A stretch of 64,000 nt of DNA from Vanessa cardui (GCF_905220365.1 NC_061131.1:8097318-8161317), one strand, 5' to 3'; numbered from the stretch's first letter, positions 26,256 through 39,465 are shown. Translations and numbers: made by a program. The notes: generated by a model from the letters alone, not told the origin.

Positions 26256-29200
26256 CTACAACAAAAACAATATTATATAGGAAATATTAGGTACTAAAAT
26301 TAAATAACTTGTATATCAAAAATTATATTCTAGTATATGTTCAAAAGCCGGATAAATAATGCCTTTTTTATTGTTATTACTGTTAATGTTTGACAATTCT
26401 ACATAAAATGTTATTTTCTTAATTTATATGAGCCTTGAGATTATTATGTAGCCTCTCTAAAATAAAAATATACAGAAGTTTTTTATTCTGAAAACAATAA
26501 AGATGTTAAATATACAATTATATAATGCATGCATTATCAATACACGATTGAAGTTGAATTACATCACATTTTCCTATTGATTTTAATTTAAAAGATTATA
26601 AACAAGGAAGATGTTTTTCAAACTTTTATAATTACACAAAGGAATTGGCGTTGCTCTCTAATTAAAGTATTACGCTACGAAGGGGCTTAATTAATCGTCG
26701 TTTCTGTAGATATGCACAATTACTCTCTTTATTAATGTAAGGTGCCATTTATTTCTTTAAGAATAAACAAAAGCCGTCTGTATAATGGGCTTAAATATTT
26801 ACCGAATAAATTTGTATTCGTATGATGTGGACATTATGGATAATATATTTTTATATTAATGCTTAGCATTACTACTCAATGATTGTTTTCTATTTAAGAT
26901 TGATTAAATTATTATTAAAAACGTCTAGAAAATAAATGTTTATAGTAAAATTTATACCTCATTTACAAACGTAAGAAACGAATACTATGAATGCCTTAAA
27001 ATAAATTTTATTAGCTTAGCTTGGTTGGCCTATATTTGCAAAGTTAATTTACAAAATTTTGACGATTTCTAAATATGTACTCAAAATATTCACTACATTA
27101 ATCAAATGCGAAACTTAATTACCTACATTTATGTTGAGAAATAGGTACCTTACTATCTAACAAATTAGGGTATTCAGAAAATCATGATAAAATGACTTAA
27201 ACTTTGAATACTCGTTATTGCTAATTCTAATTAAAATCTAAAGGTCTTTGATGCCTTACGAAAATTATATATTGTAAAAATACGGTTATTAAGGTTTTGG
27301 CGAGATAACTTTGTACAGTACAGATCATTTCGACTAACGTAATTTGTGTGACTTGTTTTACTTCGGGAACTATTTATAGCAAATAACGACAAGTATAACA
27401 AAATGTCTCGTACAACGTTAATAATTATTTACACCACTTTTTTTTAGGTTGTGACTGCCCAATTAATGAAAAACAGGATTTTTAACTGAAATTCATGATT
27501 ATCATTATAAACCATTGAATTTTCATAGGCTCCGTTTGTTCTTAAAGTAAAGGGAATTTTAAAACCTATACAGATTGAATGAAATCGCAGACATAGGAAC
27601 CCACGAAATCGCCATGGATGGACTGAATATAAAATAATACAAAATGTGTTATTATTACTTGTGTTGAACAAAAATTAAATATTTATAATTTGCTAAGAAT
27701 ATACATATATTTAAATCAGGCGGTAAATAATAAAAAGGTTTTATTTCTCTTAACAAAACATTTATGCGTATATAAATTATAAATCGCTTCAAATTTTCCA
27801 TTCATTTTAGGTGATGTGTGTAATCTGCATTAAAACGAAATTACACAGAATTTTGTGGTAGCCCGCCCTGACGCCAGCTCCCTTCGGGAATGCTTTTGCT
27901 AGTGGTGGTTTTCTACCACCATACTGGTAGTTGCAGCAAATTCTAACAAAGGCTTCACTTAATATACTTATATATTCACTATTGACTCTTACGACACTTA
28001 CGGTTTATGATAGGTTGATTCTTTTCCATTCGGATAGAACTCCATTATCTGTTTCAATATATATTTAATATTCTAATAAATAGTTCATGAGTTATTAGAC
28101 TAAAATACCACGATTTTTTAATCACGTTTACGAAAATAATTCTATAAATAATTGATCAAATCAATTTCCTTTAAATCAATGAATTAATTTGATGGCAATG
28201 ATTTTAAGCATAAATCAAAAGTGTAAATCACTAAAATTTGTATTACATGACTATTCATTTTATGTAAAATCTTTCTTAATTAAACCAATATTTTGATCGT
28301 ATTAAATTTTATCATCACGTAACAAAGTTTAACCAACTCTTATTTTTTATATCATAAAATGGTGAGTTATTTATAACTCTCGTACATAGGCCATAGATAT
28401 TGCTACTTTAAGAAAAAGCTCTAAAACTGTAAAGCTCTCTGATCATAACTTTTCTGTCAACCCTGAGCTTCATATAATAATATACCCCTTCTACCTATAA
28501 TTATATTCATTATAAAAGCCGGTTCATAATAGTACAGAAAATTGATAATTGCTATGCAATATATTCAAAATGTATAATTCAATGATATAATATGTACTTA
28601 GCTTATAGGTTAACTTATGTAATTATAAGATCGATTTACTACCCAACCCTTGTTTCTCAATATGTCACAAGCAGACTTGAGGTTCACTTTGACTAAATAA
28701 TAAATGTTCTGTCATAACCTCTAACCGATAGGTAATTTGTATAAAACTTGCAACTTTTTTTATTTCACCGTAAATACGTTGCTAACTCGATTTTTTTTGT
28801 TGGTTTCGACACATGTGTTTTTAATTATTTACTAAGTTCTTAGCCATCTTCCCATGGTAGAAAGCAAAGACGAAGAAGTCTGTCCCTGTGCATGCACAAC
28901 GTTTGATGCGGTTTTCTTTCAATGAGTAGATTTATTCATTAGGAATGTTTATATGTATAATAATTAATTAATTTTAAACGCAAGGATATAGCAGGGATAT
29001 ACATTGTCTAATGAAAAAATAAAAATAAGCTGTGAATATTGTAAGACAATCTGTAGTAGCTATGTTTAATATCAGCAATGTACCGTTGCAATGCGATTGG
29101 TCGCTAGTAAACAAATAAGAATTCAATATAGTTACGGTATATATCATGACTGCGTATATGACATGACACTTTAAAGCTACTTATTATTATTATGTTAATA

Positions 29201-30373
29201 AATACTATTAGAAATATTTTAATTTTAAAAACTCTTTCTATAAATAACAATACTATTTTGTAATTATTATTTTTTTACGTTGATATAATACTTGGAAACT
29301 AATAAATGCCCATATTTTTTCTTTGCGTAGTTTTATTACGTATTATATAATTACGTATTACTTTATTAATTCTTATATGCTCTTAGTATGATTTACTATT
29401 TCCTATTTATAACTGGCATTAAAGGCATTATTTTTATGTATGTAATCAAGATTCAATTAAAGTTTGACATTCTCGGCTGAAATGTCTGTCATTAACATCA
29501 TCATCATCAGTCGCTTGCCTTTATGTCATTTGTTTGGGGTCAATGCACTCTGCTATTTCAATTCATCCTTTACTCATATCAGCAGTTACTATCTTTCAAA
29601 TATAAGCCTTAATACAATCCATCATTTTTTTTAGCCTTCCACTCTGCTTATAGCTATCCACGTACCTAGTACTGTTTTTGTAAAAAAATATATTATGGCG
29701 TTCATCCTCCCGTATTATACAATCATGTTCAATTTTTCACAGAACGTCCTTAAGCCTCTTGATCTTTACAGTTTATTATTTTAATTCATCAAAAACATAG
29801 TACTGAACGCACTGTGTACCTTATATATGTTATATGGCGTTTTGTACATTTTTAATAAGCGCATAGTGTACGTTTAAATAAATATAATCATTTATCATAA
29901 TTTAGTTTGGTTAGAACTAATAGACCGTTTGTTCAGTTTTTACAGATATAGACCATTAGAAGTGAATAACCATTTTTATTAACCTTACTTTAATCGTTTT
30001 CTAAAATATTGTGATTATTAAGTAATATGACCCTGAAATTTAATAAATGTCAGAACATTAAATTTACTAAAATCTGTAAAATTATCTAACATACAGAAGT
30101 CGTAAGATTTACTAAATGTCTTAGAAATATTTAGAGGGTAATCTTTGACAAAAAGCACTGGAATTAATATTTAAAAAAAATGTTATAATAACAAGCTATT
30201 ATTTTATGGCACCCAGACTTTAACTTCCATGTTACTATTGGACATGTATTGCCCGGTTGGGGTCAAATCACACAAGTAGACTGGCAAAAATTAATTAAGG
30301 TCTCAATACATTCTTACGGTGGAACAAAAAATAATACAACTTTAAATTGATTTTCCAAAGCTATTGTCTCAAT
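26256..30373. other. AT-rich non-coding; likely intron or upstream region of the LRR-FN3 gene
   Basis: No coding sequence is supported. It contains a small GC-rich hairpin block at 27849-27940 and a low-copy-looking stretch at 29490-29770 starting with atcatcatcatca. The latter may be old transposon sequence but cannot be classified. Confidence 0.4.
27849..27940. repeat. GC-rich nested stem-loop block, unclassified
   Basis: It stands out from AT-rich flanks ('gcccgccctgacgcc', 'cccttcggga'). TGGTGGT at 27903-27909 pairs with ACCACCA at 27915-27921, nested inside TTTGCT (27895-27900) and AGCAAA (27935-27940). It may be a piece of a foldback transposon. Confidence 0.35.
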
Positions 30374-30949
30374 GGGTCGGCATTAGAAATTCGCATCCCG
30401 AATTTTATGATAGTAGGGGTTGTTTCTTAAAGGGGTTGTTCCCCTCTCTCGAAATTTACCACTCCCAACCCGCGGAAACCCATAGTTTTTTTTTAATGTG
30501 CGTTTAAAGTTACGTGTAACGGATCGATATTTTACATTATAATTAACCTTAAATCATTATTTTTATGTTTATTAGCTTTTTTCTGTATTATATTTTAACA
30601 AATACTATATACTATTTACTGTATTATATTAATTTATAGTAAAAAAAACGTAATTTAATTTAATTTTGTAGTGAAGCGATTCTTTTGTAAAGAAAATAAT
30701 AATCACCCAGAAGATTTTACGAACATGATAATAGAATACAATATAACATAAAATATAAAAAAGATCCATTTATCGCATTATTAAATTTAGTCAAGTATAT
30801 ATACAGATAAATGGTTCTTATAAATTTCTAAAATATACCTATTGTTGTTTCTATTTTTCACCCAAAATTAACAGCTGTGAGGGGCACAGGAGTGGCGAAG
30901 CCACTCCGGCAACAAAAATAGTAGATAGTTACAGTAGCTAAGGATAGGT

Positions 30950-30964
30950 TAGGTTAGGTTAGAT
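30950..30964 (+). repeat. Short TTAGG-type array inside the TIR element
   Basis: About three tandem copies of the insect telomere unit ('ggttaggttaggtta'). They sit inside the Merlin-like element and are probably carried by it. Confidence 0.6.
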
Positions 30965-30976
30965 TTTATGACCAAA

Positions 30977-31032
30977 CGCTGCGCAAGCCGAGCGAGCGAA
31001 GCGAGCGTGCCGCGGCAGCGGCCGGCGCAGCG
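30977..31032. repeat. GC-rich stem-loop in the TIR element core
   Basis: CGCTGCGC at 30977-30984 and GCGCAGCG at 31025-31032 are perfect inverse complements. The loop itself contains further short palindromes (gcgagcgaagcgagc; gccgcggcagcggc). Upstream, ggagtgg and ccactcc around 30890-30910 form another small hairpin. Confidence 0.7.
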
Positions 31033-31544
31033 CCAGAAATCACATTGTATACCAATAATTGGAATTTTATATCTCTCCCCTTCCAAAATTTAACTAACAG
31101 TACGAATTCTGATGATTTTAGTATTGAAATTTAAAAATTGAAAAAAAAAAAAACTAATGATTTCCGCGCGGGGGGAGTGGTGGTGTAGGTACTACACCAC
31201 CCCCCCTTACCCCCCACCCCTTCCCCAACCTTAAATTCGGGATGCGAATTTCTAATGCAATCCCGTCTCAATTCTTGCTCAGACTCCAAAAACACGTTCT
31301 CGTTTTCTAATATAAAATACATTTGCAATTTCTAGATATCATAAAAATATAAGTAAATTGCACTACATCGTTTTATTAGTAACGCTTTTTGAGTCACAAC
31401 TTGTGATGTGTCGATATGAAACCCGTTTTAGCTGGCTTATAAAGTTTTCTCTTTCTCGAAATTATTTTCATTTAATGTCAGAAAAAAATTAAGTTATTTT
31501 TTAAAAGTATTATTACTTAATACTAGGTATAACGAATCTATATA

Positions 31545-32222
31545 AATAATGTCATGAAGGTGTTCGATAGACCCGATTGAAACCTAAATAGATCCTTAAA
31601 AAATGTTTTTTTTTTGTCGACTATGTACACGAAACTCGTATAATCGAGATATTTCAATATTAAATCCATGAAATTCAATGACATGACAGTCCAATGGGCG
31701 GCCATATTTGACGTTTACGGATGCGTTCCAAATATTAATTTCGTGCAGGGGTACAGTAGACTCAATAGAAACATATCCACAATAAATTATAGATTGTTAA
31801 AAAATAATCATTTCTGGTCAATAAAATTCAAGTAAAATTCGGTTTTTCGGTTTGCTTGATATTTTGTGAAATAAAATCACGTTACGTAATGTCATCTGGC
31901 AACCATTAAACATTCATTGTCTACGATACGGTAAGAACCTTCATACAATGATTCCTGCAAAAAAAACCACGACGCAGTATCTCTGTGAATGTAAAAATTT
32001 TAACAGCGCAACTACTACGTAACCGAATTTCGAAACAGTATTACCAATGACAGACCTTTGTGCATGATATGAAAGAATGATCATTGTTGGTTTGAACCAC
32101 CGAAATATAAAATATGCTTGATAATCTCAACCTTTATGAAAAGGTTACATGAAAAGTAACTGATGAACCGTATTTGTTAAGTTTCATTTAGTTTACCCCA
32201 GCGAAGCTAAGTATTCTTCTAG
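31545..32222 (+). mobile_element. Helitron-like element, copy 1
   Basis: The right end reads 'ccccagcgaagctaag' then CTAG at 32219-32222, followed by T. The same family recurs on the minus strand at 57527-58030. Shared blocks are a left segment around 31610-31665 (gtcgacta, cgtataatcgagatatttca) and a right segment around 32150-32222 (gatgaaccg, then the cgaag and CTAG end). The left boundary at about 31545 is approximate. No protein-coding sequence was found, so the element is non-autonomous. Confidence 0.55.
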
Positions 32223-33629
32223 TAAATGGTAAATAAGTTCATAGATTAAAAAGACACTAATGAGAAAATATGCTTTTATTTAATTTTGTTGCTTTTATTT
32301 TAGTTAAGACATATACTAAAACGAACAACATTTAGTAAACTAGACTCTACATAATTGTGACCACAATCTGTTGGGTGGAAGTGGTCTGAAATTCAGTTGC
32401 TAGATTTAACCCACACATACTAAAAGGTTAAGTTAAATTTAAGCCTGTAAAAAGAGCGGGGTAAGTGTTCGTGGATTTTCATGCATAATATAAACATAAG
32501 TCGTTTATAATAATATTTTATTGAATTGCTTAAAATACATAAGCATTTCGTAATCAATTCAATTTCATATAACTTTGGCCACATGCCTCGATATTTCCTA
32601 TATAATAATTTAAGCTTGGTTTTTAAGGCAGTTTACTTACAGTTCAAATAAATTAAATTAAATATAAGGGTAAAAAACTAGGCAAAATCATTTATCTCTA
32701 TTTTATATAAAACATTAAAACACGATTTTATTATTAGAAACATTCACTGGTAAAATTTAAAGTATAAGTAAAAAACCTGCTTAAAACATTTGCCTGCATA
32801 CGTAAACTTAAACTAAAAACATACAACATATCTAATCAGTTAGTTTGCAGTACGTGCAGTCGAATTTTTCTATTCAGTTGTTAGTTTTTTACTCAAAACT
32901 TTATTTTATTCTCAACAGAATCTACATACCGAATCTGAGAAAACTTTACAATTAATGTAAATTAAAAACATATTAGAGCTAAGACAGCTTATTGAGATTT
33001 TAGATATTCAATAAAGCTGTTAAAATGAAAACATTTATATTTAATGGAACGACTAAAGGTAAAGTTGCTGTTTGTTTCGTTTACATGACAAGTAGATGAC
33101 ACTCCGGTGTCAAAAATATTACGGTAGAAATGTTAACACAAAGGCTTGGCGAGGTGAGTGATAGCATTTGATGACAGTGTTTGAGATCTAAATATGACTT
33201 TGTTGTTTGATTTTATAAAAGATAATATCTTTGCAATGATTATTTAAAAAAAAAAAAAAAACAAAAAATTTCTTAATTCCATAGTAACTCTAATGTGTGT
33301 CTACCTAATAAAGTTTACTTCGATACAGTTCTAACTAGAATTTACTATACTTTGTTATTTACAATATTCAAATACAATGGGAATCCTTTTTACAATTCGC
33401 TATATATTATATTTTACGTACCTACCTAAGATAGTACCCATTCAGACCCATGAAAAGATGATTACATTGACAAATGGCCCGTCCCTTGAGCCCTTAGGTT
33501 GGTAATCTACTTGCAAATGTGGGCCAATTAATTCTTGTCTGTACTTACATCTAGAAATTATTACGTCATAAACAGTGGTTTTAAAATTATGTTTTAGCAG
33601 CGGGATTAAAAACAAACAAAAAAGCCCAT
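32223..33629. other. AT-rich non-coding, nothing recognised
   Basis: It contains a poly(A) run at about 33246-33261. No gene or named repeat. Confidence 0.4.
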
Positions 33630-33835
33630 TTTTATATCATTCGTTGATAGACATTCAAATGGTTCACCAGATGGTAAGTGGTCACAGACATTGGCACTGT
33701 AAGAAAGTTTGACGATTCCTTACATCGCCAATGCACCGCCAAACAAGGGAACTAAGATGTAAACTCTTGTGCCTGTAGTTATACTGACTCACTAATCCTT
33801 TAAACTGGAACAGAACTAGTAGAGTACTAAGATAA
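33630..33835 (+). repeat. Dispersed repeat family B, left two-thirds
   Basis: It carries 'ccagatggtaagtggtcac', 'attccttacatcgccaatgc', 'gggaactaagatgt', 'cttgtgcctgtagtt' and 'actgactcact' in the family order. The right end (bases matching acaaagccctaccacc) is missing. Confidence 0.75.
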
Positions 33836-35339
33836 TGCTCGGTTTAATTCGTATTTTTTGTTTCTAAAGTGCAAACTTATCTATGCCATTAATACTGTTT
33901 GTAAAGAAATAATAATAACTCAAGAAAAATATTCCAATGTATTCTACAAAATTCCCCCATAGGATATCGTCCACCTCACACCTAGCTTAAGCTTATCACT
34001 TAATTGGAGGGTTAAAGTATATTAGAAAGTGTTTAAAACATGCGTTTAGATTACGCTAGAAAATCGCATATTCTTTTATATATTGAGTAATAGTTTGAAT
34101 ATATGGTTTATATTATAGATTGTTAAGCATGATTATTTCTCAAAGGTGTTTTTGTGTCATCTGAATTAGGTATTATTTGTTTAGAGTTAACAGAGAGCCT
34201 GAAACAATAATTGACTGGCAAACTTTATATTATAGTCAGAATTCATTGTTCATTTTAGTTGCGGGATAAACTAATTAAGTTGGTTAGGTTCACATGTGCT
34301 TGATACCAATTAATGTACATGGAAATGCGGTATCCTAATAATACCAATTTGTAGCGAACTTCAACACTTTGCCCCTTAATTAAAAGAATAATTATAATTA
34401 TGTTTACATTTTGGCAATTTAACTAAACACATCCAGTAACCGCTGTCGTTTACATAAAAGCAAAATTGTTGGCGCTAAGTTTATTTAAACAGTTCTATGT
34501 ACACAACATTCTGTTGAGAAAATACACAATTAAGTAGTAATAAATTAAGGTCAAATACGATATTTATCTTTGTTAAATGTAAAATACATTGAAGTGCAAA
34601 TAAGAATAACTGCGCAATTATAATAAAAATATATTAATTAAATCCATAACTTCGTAATAGCTAGGATGGAAATAATAAAATAAATTTCGTTGCTTTATTT
34701 AATATTATAATTATATAAGAACACATATAGCATGCACATACATGCTGGGCATTCAGTTAACACATTCAGGTTCATCGCCTCAGGCTTCACACTACTGTTC
34801 ATCTCGACGTGACGTAGTTTCTACATAAAGATGAGCGGACGTGCAATATCAACAAATTTCCATAAAATTGCATTGAGTTTGTACACATCAGTTTCGTTTT
34901 AAGCGATTAACGAGTTCGATTATTTGTTTAAATGATTAAACTCTTATTTGATTAAACATATATTGTGTATTGAGTGCAATATTTTTGTTGAATACTTTTT
35001 CATGATCGGAGTACTTATTCTTATAACACGATATAATATTTTAGTTCTAGTTTCTATCCATTACAAGCTTTTTAAAGAAGTATATTTACAAGCGAGTCTT
35101 ATCTATATACGTATTTTTAATTAAAGTCCTTCAATGAACCCTAAGTTGAACAAAGAATAAAATAAAACACTAATACAAATAGTACAAAATTAAAATAAAG
35201 ATAACACAAGTAAACAGTCAGGTTAATTATAAAAAAGAGAAAAAAAAGCAAATTAACTTAAGTCAAGGGGAACATAAGGGAAGAAAATGTTTACACAGAG
35301 ACTGTTATGTACGCTGTAGCACAAGAAAAAGTCTTAACC
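33836..35339. other. AT-rich non-coding, nothing recognised
   Basis: No supported feature. Confidence 0.4.
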
Positions 35340-35550
35340 TTGTACTTAAATTACTTTTTAGTGATTGCTTTTCTCGCGTCAATGGGAAGAAAGTTCCAAA
35401 GCCAAATCCTCAGTGTGAAAGAAATTAGAAAGGATGTCCTTTGATATGATCACTGTGATAGTTTCTAACGTGAAGCAGTAGAATGAATTTTGTAGTTATG
35501 TGTCACGAAGGAAGTTCAATTCAATATAGTAATAGCCGCGAATGGCTCAG
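35340..35550 (-). pseudogene. Fossil LINE reverse transcriptase C-terminus
   Basis: The minus strand translates to SFTLRIWLWNFLPIDA near 35345-35415, matching the 'FFPHTIRLWNSLP' signature near the end of many non-LTR retrotransposon polymerases. Upstream the frame contains stops. It is short and decayed and belongs to a different family from the 54389-54930 LINE, whose equivalent motif is FYNKIP. Confidence 0.55.
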
Positions 35551-36539
35551 AAGTAGGAAGATATGAATTCTAGCCGATTATTTTGTTCTAGCTGATTATT
35601 ATTAGTTTAAGCCGGACAATCAACTGTATTTTCAAGTGTTAATTTGTCTTATGATTAATCTCGCATATAGCGTATGAGAATCTGTCAGGTGTATCCATCC
35701 ATTCATTTCATCACACAACAACATTACAACATACGTGGAGTATGTTTCTTAAGAACCCAGAAAGATAAAACCTTAGACTTAGATTTTCCTACACTTCATC
35801 AAATTGAGGTATCTAAGCATGAGAGATGTTGTCATCGTTTTAAGCATCTTGTATTAATAATTACACAATATAACAATCGATTTAGAAAGGTTTTGGGTAA
35901 ATAGCAATACTTAACACTATCTAGTCAATTTATTAGAAAAGGATTAAAACTTACAATGCATAAAGCTTACAAAAATGAGCGGTACCACATTTCTGTAATA
36001 ACTTATTTCATATCTTACTCTTGAATTGATAGATTTTTCTAGTCTATGTAGTTTATCGCTATATAAGAATTCACGATCTTCGTTTGCATGGAATTCAGTT
36101 CATTTTCTAATTTATTACGTTTTACATAAAAAAATATAATTAATTAGTCTCGAGAGACAGTACCAAAGTAATATTACTAAATTGAAAGAATGTTATACCG
36201 TGACCGTGAGTAATCTCCTGTGTAGACATGTTCTTTTATATTGAGAGAATGAGCTCCAGAGAATAGTTTACTTTAGGTAATATTAAAATTAATATATTTA
36301 CATATGATTTTAATAAAACTAAGTATAATACAGACGTGATTTTTTTTCTAATATGTTAGGAGTATGCCTGATTGAAATTTAAAAATTGAATTATTAGCAA
36401 ATCGAATTATCAGTATACTGGACTAGAAGACTCTACGTAAGATTTTGTTATGTTTTGAAACTGGATAATTTTACACAATCATTTTAAGAATTTCGTGGTT
36501 CTATAATTAATTATGAATAGCGACCGCTAGCAAAACACA
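35551..36539. other. AT-rich non-coding, nothing recognised
   Basis: An open frame at 35674-35904 shows no motif and is judged chance. Confidence 0.35.
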
Positions 36540-36800
36540 CAAGTAAAATGCTATTCGAATATCTTACGTTGCGTTGCGTTTGGCTAATTTTTAAAACGTA
36601 TAAGATAACTTTTTTGCCTCAGTGAGTTCGATGGAATGACACTTCGAACAGGTCGATAGGACGAAGTCTGTGATTTACATATTCGTTCGTGCGTTTTACG
36701 TGCGCCGCGTTTGTCTTATCTCTAAAACCTATTTATTAGTTTTGTCATGCTCGAAAGAATGACATCTTAAAAGGAATCTGATAAAGTTAATAATTTACGT
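36540..36800. repeat. Diverged tandem duplication, unit about 125 bp
   Basis: Landmarks recur in the same order: 'acgttgcgttgcgtttggct' near 36566 against 'acgtgcgccgcgtttgtct' near 36699, and 'cgatggaatgacac' near 36629 against 'cgaaagaatgacat' near 36752. The offset is 123-133 bp. The copies are well diverged, so the duplication is old. Confidence 0.5.
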
Positions 36801-37724
36801 ATACATTACGTGATTCACCTTTCCAAGCAATCCAAAGCGTTGATGCTTAGTAGTCAAATAAATGACGAGTGAATATCACACAGACGGGCCTACATAGAGC
36901 CATACTATTAGTAGATATAGATACCTATATTAATATGCTCATTCAATGTTCACGGAAGTCAAGTAAACGAAGATGAATTTTATCAGTAATCGTTAAGACC
37001 TTTCAAAGGTTTTCGATTTCAGTTTCAATTTAAAGATTTGTTGTTGAAAAGTGTTTTTGTTTTATATTTAGAATTTGTGCAATTTTTATTCGACAAAACA
37101 ATTTAATAAATTATTCCCGAGAGCCTATTACCAAGATTGCGTTGTTCCGTGTACGGATAACGATGAAGGTATTTCATGCATTTTATTTTGAGAAATAAGA
37201 AGAAAAACGATCTTGATAAATAAAGTTTGTACGTAATTATCCTATGCACATGATTACATGAGCTTAATGATATTATCTGATCTCTTTTCTTTTTTTTATG
37301 ACTTTTATTTGTGCCAAGTTACTGATCTCACACTCGGTAGTGAATCTGTCATCTGACAGTGGAATTCAAAATCTTCTGCTTAAAATGAAACAGCAGGAAT
37401 TTTGTTAGTCATTATTATTACTTTACATGATTAAAGTATCAAATTGACTTGTCCATCCATAAACTATGGGGTGTTTATTTATGGTTTATATAAATTTTTA
37501 GTGTGTTGTCTGGGCGAACTGTAGACATAAGATGTACTAATAAATTTTATCCTTGCGCATTGTTCAAATATTAGAGTAACACTTTGTTAAATTTCAGAAT
37601 ATTTATGATTATCTTAGTTATAAAACCTGTCATGTAGTTTATAATAATATATGACAACGCATTCAATCAAGACATTACTGGATTTGCTTGATGAAAGAAA
37701 ATGAGGTGAACGAGTTGAAGAATT

Positions 37725-37960
37725 TGTGTCGACGCGAGGATGGGATGGAATGGGTCGATTGCTATCTATCAACTATCTAGTTGAATGAGAGGATTAGCGG
37801 TTGGTTAACGTGTGGAACGATCGGCAGTACAGGTTGGAAAAAATGTTGATAGATGTATAGGGGGATAGAAAAAAAGGTTGTACTTAGTAGTAACGAATGG
37901 ATAGATATATGGGTGGATGAGTGGATCGTTGGAATGATGGATAAGTAAATAAGTGGGTAG
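37725..37960 (+). repeat. Degenerate GGAT/GATA-rich low-complexity tract
   Basis: The plus strand is rich in ggatgg, gatagat, gaatgg and ggatgagtgg units over about 235 bp, with strong purine bias. It looks like a decayed tetranucleotide microsatellite. Confidence 0.55.
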
Positions 37961-38137
37961 TTATTATATTTTTGGTAGGGTACATAATTTACAGATGTAT
38001 TATATTTAGATTTATGAATAAAAGCTCTGCTTAATGGGTTGTCCGTAATAAATAATGTACTCTTTTCTAGAATAAGAAGCGCTTACAACGCCTAAATGTT
38101 AGGCACCATTTACATTCCTATAAGGAGTGGGGCGGAC

Positions 38138-38162
38138 AATGTCCTAGCTAGGTTAGGACATT
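38138..38162. repeat. Short perfect hairpin
   Basis: AATGTCCTA at 38138-38146 and TAGGACATT at 38154-38162 are exact inverse complements around a 7-nt loop. No known function. Confidence 0.5.
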
Positions 38163-39261
38163 ATCAACTTTGGGATTACGTGGATTCAAATGCCTAATGG
38201 GTTTTAGCTGTGCACTAATGAAATAAAATGTTGCATCCGATATATTAATATAAAGTTGTTTTATGTGTTTAAATTTCTTAAATACATCGTAATTTATTAT
38301 TCAAAGTATATTAAATTGAATACGATTCAATCAATATATGCGATGTGTATGATATTACGTTATAATTCAAGTTAATATAAATGCTAAGATTGTATAAAAA
38401 ACAAATAATAATTTCTTTATTTTTCTTGTTGATGATATAATGTTGTAGATTTCATCAAAAAATAGTATATCCAAAGTGTTATTTGTAGCTCGATATAGCC
38501 GTAATTAAATTGAGTACGACAGCATACGTCCCGCAAGAGAAACTACGCTCCAGTCAAAATATCAAATAACCTATTATAGAAGAGCCGGCCGCTCTACTAC
38601 GCTATGATATCATTCAATTCTCAATATAAGTGACAGACAGCGCTTATGACAAATGGTTATAATTCTGTAGACTCAAACATAATAAATAAAAACTACAGAT
38701 ATTAAAAAGTCGAGCAATCGTATTCATACCATGGAATATAATAAAAGGGACAATATTTGTAATCCTAAAAGACCCCAAATCAAGTTTCGGAGTTTCCTAA
38801 ATATTTATTTTTACGTTACAAGGGACTACTAAATTCCTACCAATAACAATTTATCTGAAATTTCGTTCTATGTTAGATGTATAGGTATATACCTATATGT
38901 TTTATTTTCATCTCAGCTTATAAGCTATAACTAAAAATGAAATTTGAATTTTTTTTATGTAGTACTGTTTTTACGACTGTAGTTAATATTTGATAAAAAT
39001 TTAATTGTTTAAATGTTTTCTTTTCAATCATTAATAGTATTCTAGCGCTTGGAAATCCCCTTTAAAAACGTCAGTCAATCTAATAAAACACATTTATTTT
39101 AAATGTATTTGAAATTATTTAAGTTACTTAAATAATTAAAAGCCCACTGCCCCCACCAATCGCTCAGTAAAATATTTAAAATGAAATAAATGTCTTAATT
39201 GGAATGTATAGAATATCACGAATTAATAAGTTTCGTGGAAATGCATAACAAATGAATCCGG

Positions 39262-39465
39262 GCGTTATTTCTATTATAAATGCGAGAGTTTGAATGGATG
39301 GATGGGTGTTTGTTACTCAATTACGGCTGAACGGATCTCTAGTGAAATTTGGCACACACATAGATTATACATGAAATAGCTTAGGTTATCCCTAAAGCCC
39401 TACACGGCCCTCCCACACGCGAGCGAATCCGCCGGCGGATAGAGTTATGTCGGTCCAAAAATATT
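39262..39465 (+). mobile_element. Dispersed repeat with the 'ggctgaacgga' signature
   Basis: The order 'tataaatgcgagagtttg', 'gatggatgggtgtttgtt', 'acggctgaacggat', 'gtgaaatttggcacaca' and 'tagattata' is a hallmark of abundant lepidopteran repeats as I remember them. The right part ('cgcgagcgaatccgccgg') replaces the usual ending. Class uncertain. Confidence 0.5.

Larger units (their letters stand above)
30374..31264. mobile_element. Non-autonomous TIR DNA transposon, Merlin-like
   Basis: The element is 891 bp, bounded by an exact 8-bp direct repeat gtctcaat at 30366-30373 and 31265-31272. Its ends are 32-bp inverted repeats, 30374-30405 and 31233-31264, identical in 29 positions (the 26 inner bases match perfectly). 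The termini are GGG...CCC. G-rich sub-terminal segments lie inside both ends. The core (30880-31040) is GC-rich with strong foldback potential and a TTAGG-type run. No transposase frame is present. An 8-bp duplication with GG-initial termini fits the Merlin superfamily. hAT and P also make 8-bp duplications, but their usual terminal bases differ. Confidence 0.85.

Noticed and set aside
31131..31328. 65-codon minus-strand frame
   Set aside because: It crosses the terminal inverted repeat of the Merlin-like element and is explained by it.
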